Source of the DNA: Membranipora membranacea
Taxonomy: Eukaryota > Bryozoa > Gymnolaemata > Cheilostomatida > Membraniporidae
Assembly: GCA_914767715.1 (NCBI GenBank)
Contig: OU612071.1
Coordinates: 15,622,948-15,682,947, forward strand
Direction: 5' to 3'
Length of the DNA stretch: 60,000 nucleotides
Position 1 is the first letter of the stretch. Every line of letters begins with the position of its first letter. Position numbers and translations under genes: made by a program. Below, piece after piece: positions 12,976 through 23,262 of the stretch. Under the pieces are notes generated by a model. It was not told the origin of the DNA, made no database searches, and saw only the letters and a program-made list of their open reading frames with translations.

Positions 12976-13945
12976 ATTGCTCTACTTCAAGCCTGACCGA
13001 AATTTGGGAATACCCTTTACTCTAGGTCTAGGGTATCTGTGCCATTGAGGAGAAATAAAAGAACATCATAAATCCTTGAAGAAGGCCTGGTTACTAAAAA
13101 AATATATATTCAATATCACTAATCTTTACAACTTTTTCTTGATTTTCTCAACCTTGAAGATTTAGTCTACAGCCCAAAAACATCTTCATCTGAATAAACA
13201 GGTTAACTGGTCACCAATGCAAAAAGAAAAAGGTACTGAGGCTTACAGCGCCATTGTTGATATAAGATCAGCAGTGAAATTTATTGCATAGTTCAAATCC
13301 AAATGATACTTCCATATTCAAAACGTATCAAGTACAGTGCCTTGGTTTGCTTTTGAATATCAAAAGTACTATGACATAATATTTAGGGAAGACTTTGTGA
13401 ATAGCTGACTTTCTATCACCAACTGCTACTTTGAAATAAACAAGGTAGGTCTTACACACACCAGGGAGTTTGGGGCATTTGTCCCAAACTCCCTGCACAC
13501 ACAATTTGAGCAGGAAAGAATAGTTTGGGAAGTAATTGTCTTCACCTTATTAAAAGGAAGACAACTTCAACAGTAATACTGAATTGATATTCGCGTCAAC
13601 GACATCCCAATATAGAAAGATTTAGCTATCATAATATATAATCACATATTATGTTTAGAACTCCAATGGATATTTAAAGAGAAAAACTAATCTTTATAAG
13701 GAGAAAAAAGAACCAAAATCCTATCGAAGATTCAGTGCAGCAAGCAGCGTACCAAATATTGCAAATGGACCCGCTTTAAAAGTGGAGCAGCTATATTCTA
13801 TATCCATAAAGGCTACTGCGATTAATACTTCTTTTAATTTTCATAGAACACCAGCAAGCATTTGTACAGGTGCATGACCAGAAAAAATTCTCCAAATGTC
13901 ACATAAGTTTTATAGGAACATAGCTGAGTATGTAAACTTTCCAGT
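12976..13945. other. Downstream of CRLS1; no separate gene
   Basis: It probably includes the CRLS1 3' UTR: minus-strand ATTAAA near 13835 and AATAAA near 13280. It also holds the 13462-13495 inverted repeat. Confidence 0.5.
13462..13495. repeat. Short perfect inverted repeat
   Basis: CAGGGAGTTTGGG and CCCAAACTCCCTG pair around an 8-base loop. CA-rich sequence sits on both sides, so any target duplication is ambiguous. Confidence 0.8.
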
Positions 13946-16900
13946 TCATGGTTTCTCACCCTGCTTGTCATTTTCCTGCCCCTCGCCGTTAGTTTGGTCT
14001 ATAGCGGTGTACGGCACATTTCTAATATAGTCTATGAAGCTCCATATCGTAGTAACACCAGTAACTCCCCATAAACTCTGCAGTATGATATGATCCACAT
14101 AGCCAAAAACAGGTGCTGCACAGGTAGCCGTCAATAGAACCAGCTGTAGGTTGGTATTTACCTGCAAATACAGAAACATTTTTGTTACATGACTTGGAAT
14201 GCTTTGGATATTCTTGAAGTGGTTGTTTTATTTGGACATCTGAAATCTTCCAAAAATTCCTAATGTACACAAACATTACACACTTATTATGTGGTATGGA
14301 AATTGCTAGATAATAGAAATATGTAGATTATGAACACTAATACTGGCATGAGCATGGAACTGTGGTTGTAGTTATTTAGTAACATTTGTGTAAGACCCCA
14401 TGATAAGAGAGTACCCGAGTAACAACACATTGTTGTTCTGAGTCCTGTTTTTGCCAGTAATAAGCTCTACCAATTCAGCTTAAGAAGCTGAAATTATATA
14501 TGGTTTAAGAAGTTTAATAGCATGGTACACATGTCTAAAATTTATGTTGTCTGTAGCAATAAAATAGTACACCTCAAATTTAGATACAAAAGTTTGCTGT
14601 GTCAGTTTGAGGCAAGCAAATCTTTAAACACAAGACTCCAAGCAGTCTGTAGCTTTCATTCTTCAGCAGAAATTTGATTATTGATATTCAAGGGTATAAA
14701 GACATTGACAGGATAGACTTGAGAAATCATCTACATTCACTATGGAGCCTTACCTTACTAATCATGGAAGGTTTTACCACAGCGGTTGGATGACTGAAAT
14801 CCCAGTATCTTTTGAAGGTTCTCGGAGGAGGGAGTGTTATATACCTCACCCTAAATCCACTCAGGACAAGATAAGTATCACGGGCTAGGTACAATGCTGT
14901 CAACCACACTACAAACATAATAATATATATATTATGTATATTAAATGTTACCACAATCACATATCAAGGTGCTGTCTTATTAATGTCAAAGAGCACACAA
15001 CTCCTCTTCCATAATAAAGCCCCTTTTGCAAATTAAAGCAGAATGAAACGTGTAAAATATATATAAAATGTATAATTGAAACTGATGACTGGGCCTCAAG
15101 AACTAAAGCCATCCACAATATCATCTTCATCAGTTCATAGTTAGCATATGGAAAACATTCTTTAAACTGAATGATTTGAAAAAAAGATGTTTTGTCTAGT
15201 GTTTTAGGGTGCTGACGTATATTACATGATATTGTTTTGGAAATATATTTTTCCCTGAGTTAATATCAACCCAGAGAACTTGAGGTTATCTATTCAGCTG
15301 ATCCTCCGCCGAGGATCAATGGTAGATTGTCAAAAAATTTCTTGAATCAGGATACGACAACAAGAATACCCCAATTCAGCTCTGGCCTGGAGAGGAAGGT
15401 AGGTAAAATTCTAACATATCATCATCAACCTACTATCCATGGAACTATTGGCAACTTGGCAATTTGCTATTGATCACCAATCAGGTAGGCATCGGGATGG
15501 GTGGAATCAGAGTTTCAGTGTAGAACCTCACACAAATTATTGGGTTAATCCAGTACGGTGCAAAGAACCACCCTGCATTGATTGCTGCTCATGTGCAGAG
15601 TGTAGTGTTTTGGCTCATTAAGGCCTACATGCAGGATTAGTTTTGTTAAGCAATGATTCTATTCTCAATCAATCAATCAATCTAAGATTATTGAAACTAC
15701 CCTCAGTGACTCAAGAGCAAACTAAGCAAGTTGCTGATTGGCACAGATTAGTTTAAAAATTTACAAAATGGTACATGTTATTTAATATACACAGTCAACC
15801 AAATACTTGCCTAGTTGGCCGACCAGAGTGATATTTTCATCAAGACACCTACCTGGGATTAGCTGCACCACAGTAAGAGAGATCACCAGATTAAATACCA
15901 GAAACTTATCTGCCAGAGGATCTATGACTGAGCCGAGTATCGATGATTGCCCTGCAACAAAATAATAATAATATCACATCAAAAATAATATAGTGCTACA
16001 TTCACTTTTGATTACTGGAGACAATCTTTGTTATGATGCATATGTAGCAGAATCCATGAAAATAAATATGCTCATATTATTTGAATGCCTAACATGCAAC
16101 AATGCTCTTGTTAGCCCGAGAGATATTACCCCATGATTCATTTGTGCTACCTTTGTGGTATGTAATTGTGATGATGACTACGTATATTCATATGGGGTCT
16201 TGAGAAATTGTAATGCGCCCAAGTTCGGGTATGTTTAACATTAACCTTTTTGATATACCCTAAGGGACTAGAGTATTTGGCAAGCGTATGCTTGCAAATG
16301 CACAATATATGACTGCCTAGAATTTATTTGTTCATTACAATATAGTGAACTCCCCACTACCTAGCAAAAATTGGACTAGCTAGCATTGAATCATCATCAA
16401 ACTGGTTAAACTTAACTCTAGCTAATATTCACTCATCTAGTATACCACTGTCTACACCTTCTCATGATAATCATACCTTTCCAGTTTCTTGCTATGTAAC
16501 CATCAGCTATATCAGTGAGAGCAGCGATTCCCAGCAGTACACAGCCTGTGTGGAAGTTCTCTTGTAGCACCATGTAACCCAAATAAGGGGCTACGATGAA
16601 CCGACCCACAGTCAGCAAGTTTGGTATTGTGTAAATATTCTCTTTAGGTTCTGAGGCTGAGTTTTCAGGCTGAGATGCTTTGGAAGAATCATCAGGATTG
16701 TTTGATTGACCTGAATACTTTCTGGTTTGTCCCTGACTATGTGTTGGTAATGTAGCTGGCGTCCACAAGAACTTAGAATATTTACATTTTGACCAAATGC
16801 TTATCAACCTTTTTGGTGAGGTTCGATATTGCTGGTAATTAGATGGAGATGAGCCGTATGAGACATGGTCCTGAGTTTTTACACCACATATGTTTGATGA

Positions 16901-17020
16901 TGTGATTTGTTCTCTTCGAGACAGCTGCCTTACAAGACCAAATGTTGGATTTGACAGTCTTGTACTGACATCAGCAGACAAAGTTTGTGTGCAGACTTTT
17001 GAGCAGGAAAGGCGGAACAT
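13946..17020 (-). CDS. CRLS1: Cardiolipin synthase (CMP-forming), mitochondrial, four coding exons
   Basis: Minus-strand exons are 17020-16477, 15951-15853, 14908-14754 and 14161-13946, with canonical splice sites and matching phases (1,1,0). The product is 337 residues; human CRLS1 has 301. The first ~125 residues are Ser/Arg/Gln-rich and lack conservation, as expected of a mitochondrial presequence and linker. The CDP-alcohol phosphatidyltransferase domain starts at NIYTIPNLLT and carries the catalytic signature D-G-x2-A-R-x8-G-x3-D-x3-D, read as DGYIARNWKG..LGSVIDPLAD across the exon 1/2 junction. Later blocks match CRLS1: LYLARDTYLV, RYITLPPPRTFKRYW, KPSMISKVNT and AAPVFGY. The family joins phosphatidylglycerol and CDP-diacylglycerol into cardiolipin in the inner mitochondrial membrane. 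The tail (EGQENDKQGEKP) is polar and longer than usual. All predicted catalytic Asp residues are present. Confidence 0.96.
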
Positions 17021-17403
17021 TGTGATCGTCTGACAAAGCGGCAGGAAGTGTCTACATCTACAATGTGAGGATAAGAAGCAATGAAGTGAAAATACATCAT
17101 TGGTAATAATAAAAGAAATGAAGAACTGATATATTGTAGGGGCCGACGAGGTTTGTTTATGAGGATAATAAAGGAGATGCCTACTTTCAACCCTACTAGA
17201 GTTTGTCTAGACAGGCTTATAATACAGGCAACTTGTCATGGGATAATTAATACACAGGAATGCATACACGGGCTTGCAATCCCGGGCTTTCTAAACTAGT
17301 ACCTGACGTAGCCTGGGCAGGCTAGCTGACCCCCACAATAAGAAAGATTTTGGTTAATGGCTTATGTTGTTGGTAAGATTCAAATTCCACATGTTCTGAC
17401 TAC

Positions 17404-17511
17404 CACAGGTCTACTCCAAAAACTGGGATTTTGGCAATGTTTGACTGCCCCCCTTGACTCAAGGGGGCAGTCAAACATTGCCAAAGTCCCAGGTTTTGGA
17501 GTAGACCTGTG
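17404..17511. mobile_element. Palindromic MITE with 8-bp target duplication
   Basis: The element is almost entirely two inverted arms starting CACAGGTCTACTCC and ending GGAGTAGACCTGTG. It is flanked by the perfect 8-bp direct repeat CTGACTAC (17396-17403 and 17512-17519). An 8-bp duplication fits hAT-type transposition. A separate copy of one arm lies at 17629-17682. No coding capacity. Confidence 0.8.
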
Positions 17512-17628
17512 CTGACTACAAGCACTAGCTACTAAGAGACACCCAACAGAACATATTTTCTACATATCTGACAGCACATAAAGATATTTGCTGAATAACA
17601 AGACAACAAAAAAAGTTTAAAGTACATG

Positions 17629-17682
17629 CCACAGGTCTACTCCAAAACCTGGGATTTTGGCAATGTTTGACTGCCCCCCTTG
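17629..17682. repeat. Single-arm copy of the CACAGGTCTACTCC MITE
   Basis: It matches the left arm of the 17404-17511 element closely (CCACAGGTCTACTCCAAAAC onward) but has no matching right arm. Confidence 0.75.
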
Positions 17683-18247
17683 AGTTTTTGTTGTTTTGTT
17701 GTCAACAACATGCTCCCTGGTTTGGCCCAAAAGCATGAACACTGTCTCTTTCTTCTCTTGCATTCATTATAGTTGCATGAAAGTATGCATGAAACTTCAC
17801 TCTTATGCCAACTAGGGTTCTTCGTGCGGTTGGTCTGCAGTGCAGTGAATGTCAAAATTTATCAAGTACACAGCTACCAGGCCTTGCAAATGCAGAGAGT
17901 CAGTAAAGTAAGTAAAATGAGGTTATCCATTTTTTCCATGTTTATTTTGTTTGGTTCCCCTAGAAGCATGCTACAAGTTAATGTACCACAAACACTCAAT
18001 ATCAAGGCTTAAGTTGTCCAGCATTGTACTAATTTATTCAGACAAGAGAAGCAAGGGCCATTGAGACTGTAGGAAGAAGAAAGGCAAGATTTTAATTTGT
18101 TCATGTGGGAAAGCATCAAAGTGAAACTACTAATTTTGAAGAACAAATGAAATAGTTGTACTCACCAAATTTAAATGCTGTCCAATCAAAAACAAATATT
18201 CTGACTATGAGCCAATCAATGCTTGACAAATTTTGTGTACTTCCACA

Positions 18248-21200
18248 ATGGCTGTGGGGAAGAAAAAAGGTTTCCTCAGTAATGAGGTTAAATCTTCCTT
18301 GTTTTCAGTGCTGGTAGTGCTTATTTCTGTGAGTATATCCTTTGAAACTCAAGTCAAAAGCTGGGGTAATAGTGGGGTTTTTTTTTGTCAATGAAACTAA
18401 AGCAACGCTGCGGTTGCTCCTTGTTACTATCACTCACTCAAGTTATGGCCACTTTTATGTTGCTGATTGATTGATTGATTGAATGACTGTTATGGGACAA
18501 ATACTATAGCAGAAAACTCTTAGTGTTTGTTGTGAATAAAAGTTGCTCTTTGTCATGTTTGTCTTTCCATCAATATTGTAGACATGTGCTCTAGGACCAG
18601 TTGGTGCCATAGATAATGCTGAACTGTGTGCCTCTAATGGATTCATGTCCGACAGTCTGTCCTGTTCATCATGTAACTCACTAGCAGCTTCGGGTAAGTG
18701 TGATTAGAAGCTATATCAGTTAGTTTTTTTTTTTAAAAGGTTGATTAAAACCGGATGTCTTATCACTCACCACATCCCGAAGCATGGGCGGCGAAATTGT
18801 AGTGCCTTAATGGCAAGGCCGCAATATCTGCGCCAATTTGCTCTCTGTTTGCAGGCAGGTCAGAGCATACCTGGGGGCCAACCAAACCCCAGTAGTTGGT
18901 AGACTGCAGTGGGATTCTAACCCACAACCTTCAACATGTGCATGCTAAAGGACGGCGCTCTTACCAACTGAGCCACCTTCTACTCCTTAGTCAGAAGAAG
19001 AAGTAGTTATCAGGAATAGCTCGGTTGGTTGAGCGCTGAACTCAAGACTGCAAGGTTGTGGTTAGATCCTCAGTGGTACCTGTTAGCACAAAGTCCCGAT
19101 TTGAATGTCGCTGGCCATTCGCCCTAGCCGACCTCACAAACTAGACACGTTCTTTCCCCTACCAGTTGCTAGTGATACTGGTGTTTGCTAAAACCAGGAG
19201 AGTTAACATTCGATATGCCAACATTCGACAGAACCTACAAAGGTCTCAGCTGACATAATATAACAAAACTAACCGCTATCACACACTTATTTGATCGACA
19301 CAAAAGACTGGTTATAAGTCATCTTTTAATGTTATGAATCAGTTTGATAAGGTGTTGAGTACAGGAGCTTAGAGTATGCCCCCAACCCTCTTTCTTCAAC
19401 TTGGGATTGGGAAAATGACATTAATAGGCCTTGTAACCGAGGACTACTCAATAGGAACATAAAGGTGATGCAAAGCAACGTTGCCTGAAAACTTGCCTGT
19501 ATACTTATATGCTGTTAGCTTCTAGGAGCTACCAGGAAGGTACACCTCGATGTATGATAATTGTATAGGGTTTTTAAGTGCAACACGAAGATTAACCAAG
19601 CCACATCACATATAGGGCCCAGTGTGTTAGTTGTTAGGCTGGTAGAAGTTCAGCAGCATAAAATATTGTCCTGTTTGTCCTTTTGTGTTTATCTCCACTT
19701 ATTGGCTGTTATCACCTTATTCTTGAACTCTTAGTGTAGCTTCCTGGAATAAGGTGCTGTTGAAAGTGTTGGTCTTTCTATGATATTATTATTATTATTA
19801 TTCCTTCACACAGGATTGAGTGCTCTTGAAGAGGAATGTCGCTCATGCTGTAAAGATGAGGATAGTGGGGCTGATTCTGACACAGTAAGTATATTATTAG
19901 GACCTAGCCATCCTGTTGTATGGTGTGATTGAGCATAGAAACTGAATTACACACAGTGATTAACCTAGGGAGAGGTTTCCATTATAGGAATCAGCGATAC
20001 AATTTCTCCCCTTTGTTTCCTTAAAATTATCTGTCTAACAAACTTTTGATGGGGTCAATTACATACTCAGCTCAGTAAATACTATATATAACCTTGGTCA
20101 TTTATTGTCTCTGTTCCTCAGTAGTAGATGATAGGCCCATAAGACTGCCGACTATGATCATAACTTCTGCATATTTCATTTTGCTATGCTCACTTCATCA
20201 TGGTTTGTTTGGGATCTTCTAAAATCCAATCATCTTAGAAGCCTCTTGCTTTGTTGACTAAGCTAGCTTACCCACTTATATAGGGCCTAGTTGCTGAGAC
20301 ATCTAAATTGAGGAAATTGGGGCTCTGAGAAATAAAAAGTTGCATCACAAAATATCTCAAAGTTAAGTGCCCAATCACCCAGATAAACCCCATCTCAATC
20401 ACATTTTTCTGATGATGACTTCCACATATCATAGTCTGTGTTGTTGGTTGTTGCAGGTAAAATATCCCTATGCTGAGTTGGTTGTGTGCAGCTGAAAATT
20501 GGGGAGATATCCACAGGTCAAAGGTAAGATCACCACTGACATGGAGATTACACTATAATCATGTGTATCTCTGGTTGTAAGAGTCAATTTAGGCTTAGAA
20601 CCTAACACGTGCCTGCCCTTTATTTTGTAATTTGTCTTTGGGTTGTCATACCAAAATTATTCTGAGGTTACTCACTCTACATTTATTAATTCCTCCTATT
20701 GATCAGAGTTATTCAAGCAGTAGTATATCACATGATTAGAGCAGGCCAGAACACCAGTGACATCCGTCATTCAAACCAGAGGTGTTTTTTTTAATTTTAG
20801 GGAGTCACCTTAGTTCAAAATACCCTAGCTAGATGAATACTTTACTTCATAGATACTCCAAACTCAACCAGCGATAAATTACGCTAGCTAGTATTCATCC
20901 ACCGCCAAACTCGCTAAACTAAACTCAATTCAAAGGAGAATAGGGGGCTCATCATTGTATTGACATTTACCACCAGTTATAAACACGACCTCTATCCTGG
21001 ATTGTCATGAACCTTTATAATACCAATGATATTGCCAGTCACCTGCTGTGTAGTTACAAATGATTTGTATCATAGCGATTAGTGTGAGGATATACTAGCT
21101 AGAGTCTAGTTTTGCTGTTTTGCTGTGACTTAGTGTCAGCTAGAATCAGTTAATGGAATTGAGTAAGTTGAAGCTAGCCATAGAACCAATTATATCAAGT

Positions 21201-22030
21201 ATGTGCGAAATAGGAAACTTTCCTCCTGTAAAACTTTACCTCTGCTAAATTATTTAAGATAAGGTCTGAACCATAGAGGATAACTCTATGGTCTGAACAG
21301 AGAAACCTAACTTGATGCTAGCAGCTATAGTACAGTATAGCTAAGTGGTAAAAATGTAGTTGTCATCATTCCTGTTGCCAAAAGGTCTAATTTTATTATC
21401 TTCATGAACATATCATCCTCATCAGCTATGATCTGGGCAAATAACATGACATGAAATTAGGAGTTGCCCGTCTTTGACAAAACGAGGGCAACATAACTCC
21501 TAATTCAGCACAAGAATGGAAGAAAACAATAGAACCTGTTTTGGATCATGTTATCATTCTAGCCTGTCTTGACAAGCTTTGTTCGGTGGGGGGGGGGGGG
21601 GAGGGACAAAGCTTGTCAAGACAGGCTAGTTATCATTCCTGATGTAATTATATTGTTACTTAAGTATTGTTGTAGTTTTATGATATCATGTTTATACATA
21701 TGCCCAAGTATGTTAGGAATCGGTCATATATTGGTGATTATGACCGATCCTGAACATGCTTGGGCAATTCTCCCGATTACTCGAAAATCTGGCCAGTGAT
21801 TTATAAAGTTAATAATGCTGACCATTTTTTCTTTTATTGCAGCATTTATCCAAGATAAGCAAAAGCTAGCCAAGTTTCCAGGTCTCAAGATCACATATAA
21901 AAAGGGCTCCGACCCGTACATATACCTGCAGAACTCTGAAAAGACAACTGTAGAAACTCTGGCTATAGATAAGTGGAACACCGACTCTGTGGATGAATTC
22001 TTCATGGATCACATGGAGCTCTCTAATTAA
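18248..22030 (+). CDS. SELENOF: Selenoprotein F (15-kDa selenoprotein), five coding exons
   Basis: Coding exons are 18248-18328, 18582-18693, 19814-19884, 20457-20523 and 21843-22030. All junctions are GT-AG and the phases agree (0,1,0,1), giving 172 residues counting Sec; human SELENOF has 165. Residues 1-35 form a basic start plus hydrophobic signal peptide (LFSVLVVLIS). A Cys-rich domain follows (CSSCNSLAASG, then EEECRSCC), as in the part of SELENOF that binds the ER folding sensor UGGT. A thioredoxin-like domain carries the redox motif C-S-U-K-L-G-R-Y-P, with U encoded by TGA, and the C-terminus has GSDPYIYL and KWNTDSVDEFF, both family signatures. The family is an ER-lumen oxidoreductase in glycoprotein quality control. 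The usual animal active site is CGU; here the middle residue is Ser. The gene is divergent from CRLS1 and convergent with the coiled-coil gene downstream. Confidence 0.96.
18743..18990 (-). mobile_element. tRNA-derived SINE, copy 2
   Basis: Full-length relative of the 9.3-kb SINE, in intron 2 of SELENOF. The B box has decayed (GGTTAGAATCC). The body elements, from the ATGTCTTATCACTC end, are retained. Confidence 0.8.
19013..19200 (+). mobile_element. Second tRNA-derived SINE type
   Basis: GGAATAGCTCGGTTGGTTGA and GAGCGCTGAACTCAAGACTG form a tRNA-like head with a degenerate B box (GGTTAGATCC). It lies back-to-back with the 18743-18990 SINE, opposite strand, in SELENOF intron 2. The right boundary is uncertain. 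Confidence 0.6.
20493..20495 (+). other. SELENOF: Selenocysteine codon (TGA) of SELENOF
   Basis: The TGA lies inside exon 4, between codons for VVCS and KLGRYPQVK. Coding continues in frame through a consensus donor into exon 5, which has typical SELENOF sequence. It therefore replaces the catalytic Sec of the family and is not a termination codon. Confidence 0.95.
20534..20750 (+). repeat. Interspersed repeat shared with 24725-24940
   Basis: Both copies contain ATTACA..ATCATGTG.ATCTCTG..AGAGTCAATTTAG, then CCTAACA.GT.CC.GCCC, and end with GATCAG..AGTATATAACAT-like sequence. A shorter relative is near 29797-29905. This copy is in SELENOF intron 4. Confidence 0.6.
21446..21517. repeat. Imperfect inverted repeat
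   Basis: ATTAGGAGTTGCCC and GGGCAACATAACTCCTAAT face each other across about 20 bases in SELENOF intron 4. Confidence 0.6.
21560..21628. mobile_element. 69-bp perfect palindromic element with poly-G loop
   Basis: Inverted arms TAGCCTGTCTTGACAAGC.. pair perfectly over about 23 bp around a loop containing a run of about 15 G. The 10-bp direct repeat GTTATCATTC flanks it (21550-21559, 21629-21638). It lies in SELENOF intron 4. Confidence 0.85.
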
Positions 22031-22190
22031 ATATCCTGCCGTAGGTAATTTTTTATTGCTAATATATATATAGAGCCATTTTCATCAATCAGGCGCAACG
22101 GAAATCTTATGTGCTTTCAAGTTTGTGATATGTTGTTTATGCACTCAGACTATATTTATTGTCTAGTACACAGACAGTATAGCAAAAGAG

Positions 22191-22255
22191 AGGATTTCTG
22201 TAATGAGTGATTGGTGGAATGGCTCTTTATATAGTCTGACTGTTTTTGAAATCTT
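22191..22255 (+). promoter_or_regulatory. Candidate SECIS element in the SELENOF 3' UTR
   Basis: A SECIS stem-loop is required in the 3' UTR for Sec insertion. The best candidate I found has an 8-bp lower stem (22191-22198 with 22248-22255), then ATGA at 22203-22206, an unpaired AA at 22218-22219 eleven bases later, and TGA at 22237-22239. The order ATGA - AA - TGA is right and the lower helix is convincing. The upper helix pairs poorly by eye, and the AA-to-TGA spacing (17 nt) is slightly short. The true SECIS could lie elsewhere in 22031-22800. Confidence 0.35.
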
Positions 22256-22759
22256 GCCTGTATAGAAACATTTTAATTCCCATGTGTATTTTTTTAGTAA
22301 TATTGATTTCTAAGCTTTTTGATCACAGATCAGAACTTATGTTTTTTTACACTGATTGAGGGTGGTCTCTTGATGTCCCCTGAATCTTACATATTTAATC
22401 ATGTACTCGCCCGGAGGAATCTCCATCCAACTATTGTTTTGATAAAATCACCTGGAATTATCCGCTCATACCCAAAGAGGAGATAACTTATTAAGAATTT
22501 ATGTAATGTAATACAGGCAAGTTTTCCCATAGGTTTTCTAGCCCGAGTATGCGTGTCTTTATGATGCACAGCCTGTAAAGCTGAGCAGGGCTGTGTTGAT
22601 GGCACTGACATATATTCGGCTAGAAATTCTCCAGTCATTTTTGTATGCTGGTCCAACAAGTAGTACAATTATATAGACCAGTCATATTCATAATATATTA
22701 GCGAATGTTTTTCAGATATTGCGCTATCATTACATTAAATAATTAAATATCCCATCCAG

Positions 22760-22803
22760 AATAAATATGTACAGTCTTACAAACATACATGAAAATGAAT
22801 AAA
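22760..22803 (+). terminator. Poly(A) signals of SELENOF
   Basis: Two AATAAA hexamers lie at 22760-22765 and 22798-22803, about 730-770 bases after the stop codon. That leaves room for a SECIS element. They sit about 30 bases from an opposite-strand AATAAA (plus-strand TTTATT at 22831-22836) that could serve the convergent gene. Confidence 0.45.
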
Positions 22804-22830
22804 GGAGGATGGAAAAGCACTTTGATATAG

Positions 22831-22836
22831 TTTATT
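22831..22836 (-). terminator. Possible poly(A) signal of the coiled-coil gene
   Basis: A minus-strand AATAAA lies about 430 bases after that gene's stop codon. It falls just beyond the plus-strand SELENOF poly(A) signals, so the two convergent transcripts would overlap or nearly touch. Confidence 0.3.
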
Positions 22837-23262
22837 TTAAAATAAGGCTAAGTCGATGTAAATGACTAGTGTGTATGTTCGGATATAATATTAACTGGGG
22901 CAAGCTACTCAAACCAAGTGTATAATAAACTCGTCAGTCTTGTCTTGTCATATCAAAGCTAGTCATTAAAGTAACCATACATCCTAGAATTGTACAGAAT
23001 ACATGTAGAGCTATCAGACTAGTGTCATTAGACAAGCACACTCTAAATGTAAATTCAATGACCATAGCTGCAAGGCCCAAAAAGGTTTGCACCCTCTGCT
23101 TATATTAAATATGATAAAACATCATGTCTCTGCTACAACAAATGATGGCACTCATGGCGGAACAGGTTCTGTTCAACATTTGTCAAAACATTCCCACAAT
23201 GCAATTTCAACTTGGAAATTCCCGAAAATTGCATTATGGGATACTCGTAAGCAAGCCCTATT

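Larger units (their letters stand above)
17021..18247. promoter_or_regulatory. Intergenic region between divergent CRLS1 and SELENOF
   Basis: This 1.2 kb separates the two start codons, so both promoters presumably lie here or in unseen 5' UTR exons. No clear TATA box is visible for either gene. The space holds a 16-bp TAGCCTGGGCAGGCTA palindrome (about 17310), a 108-bp palindromic MITE (17404-17511) and half of a second copy (17629-17682). Confidence 0.5.
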
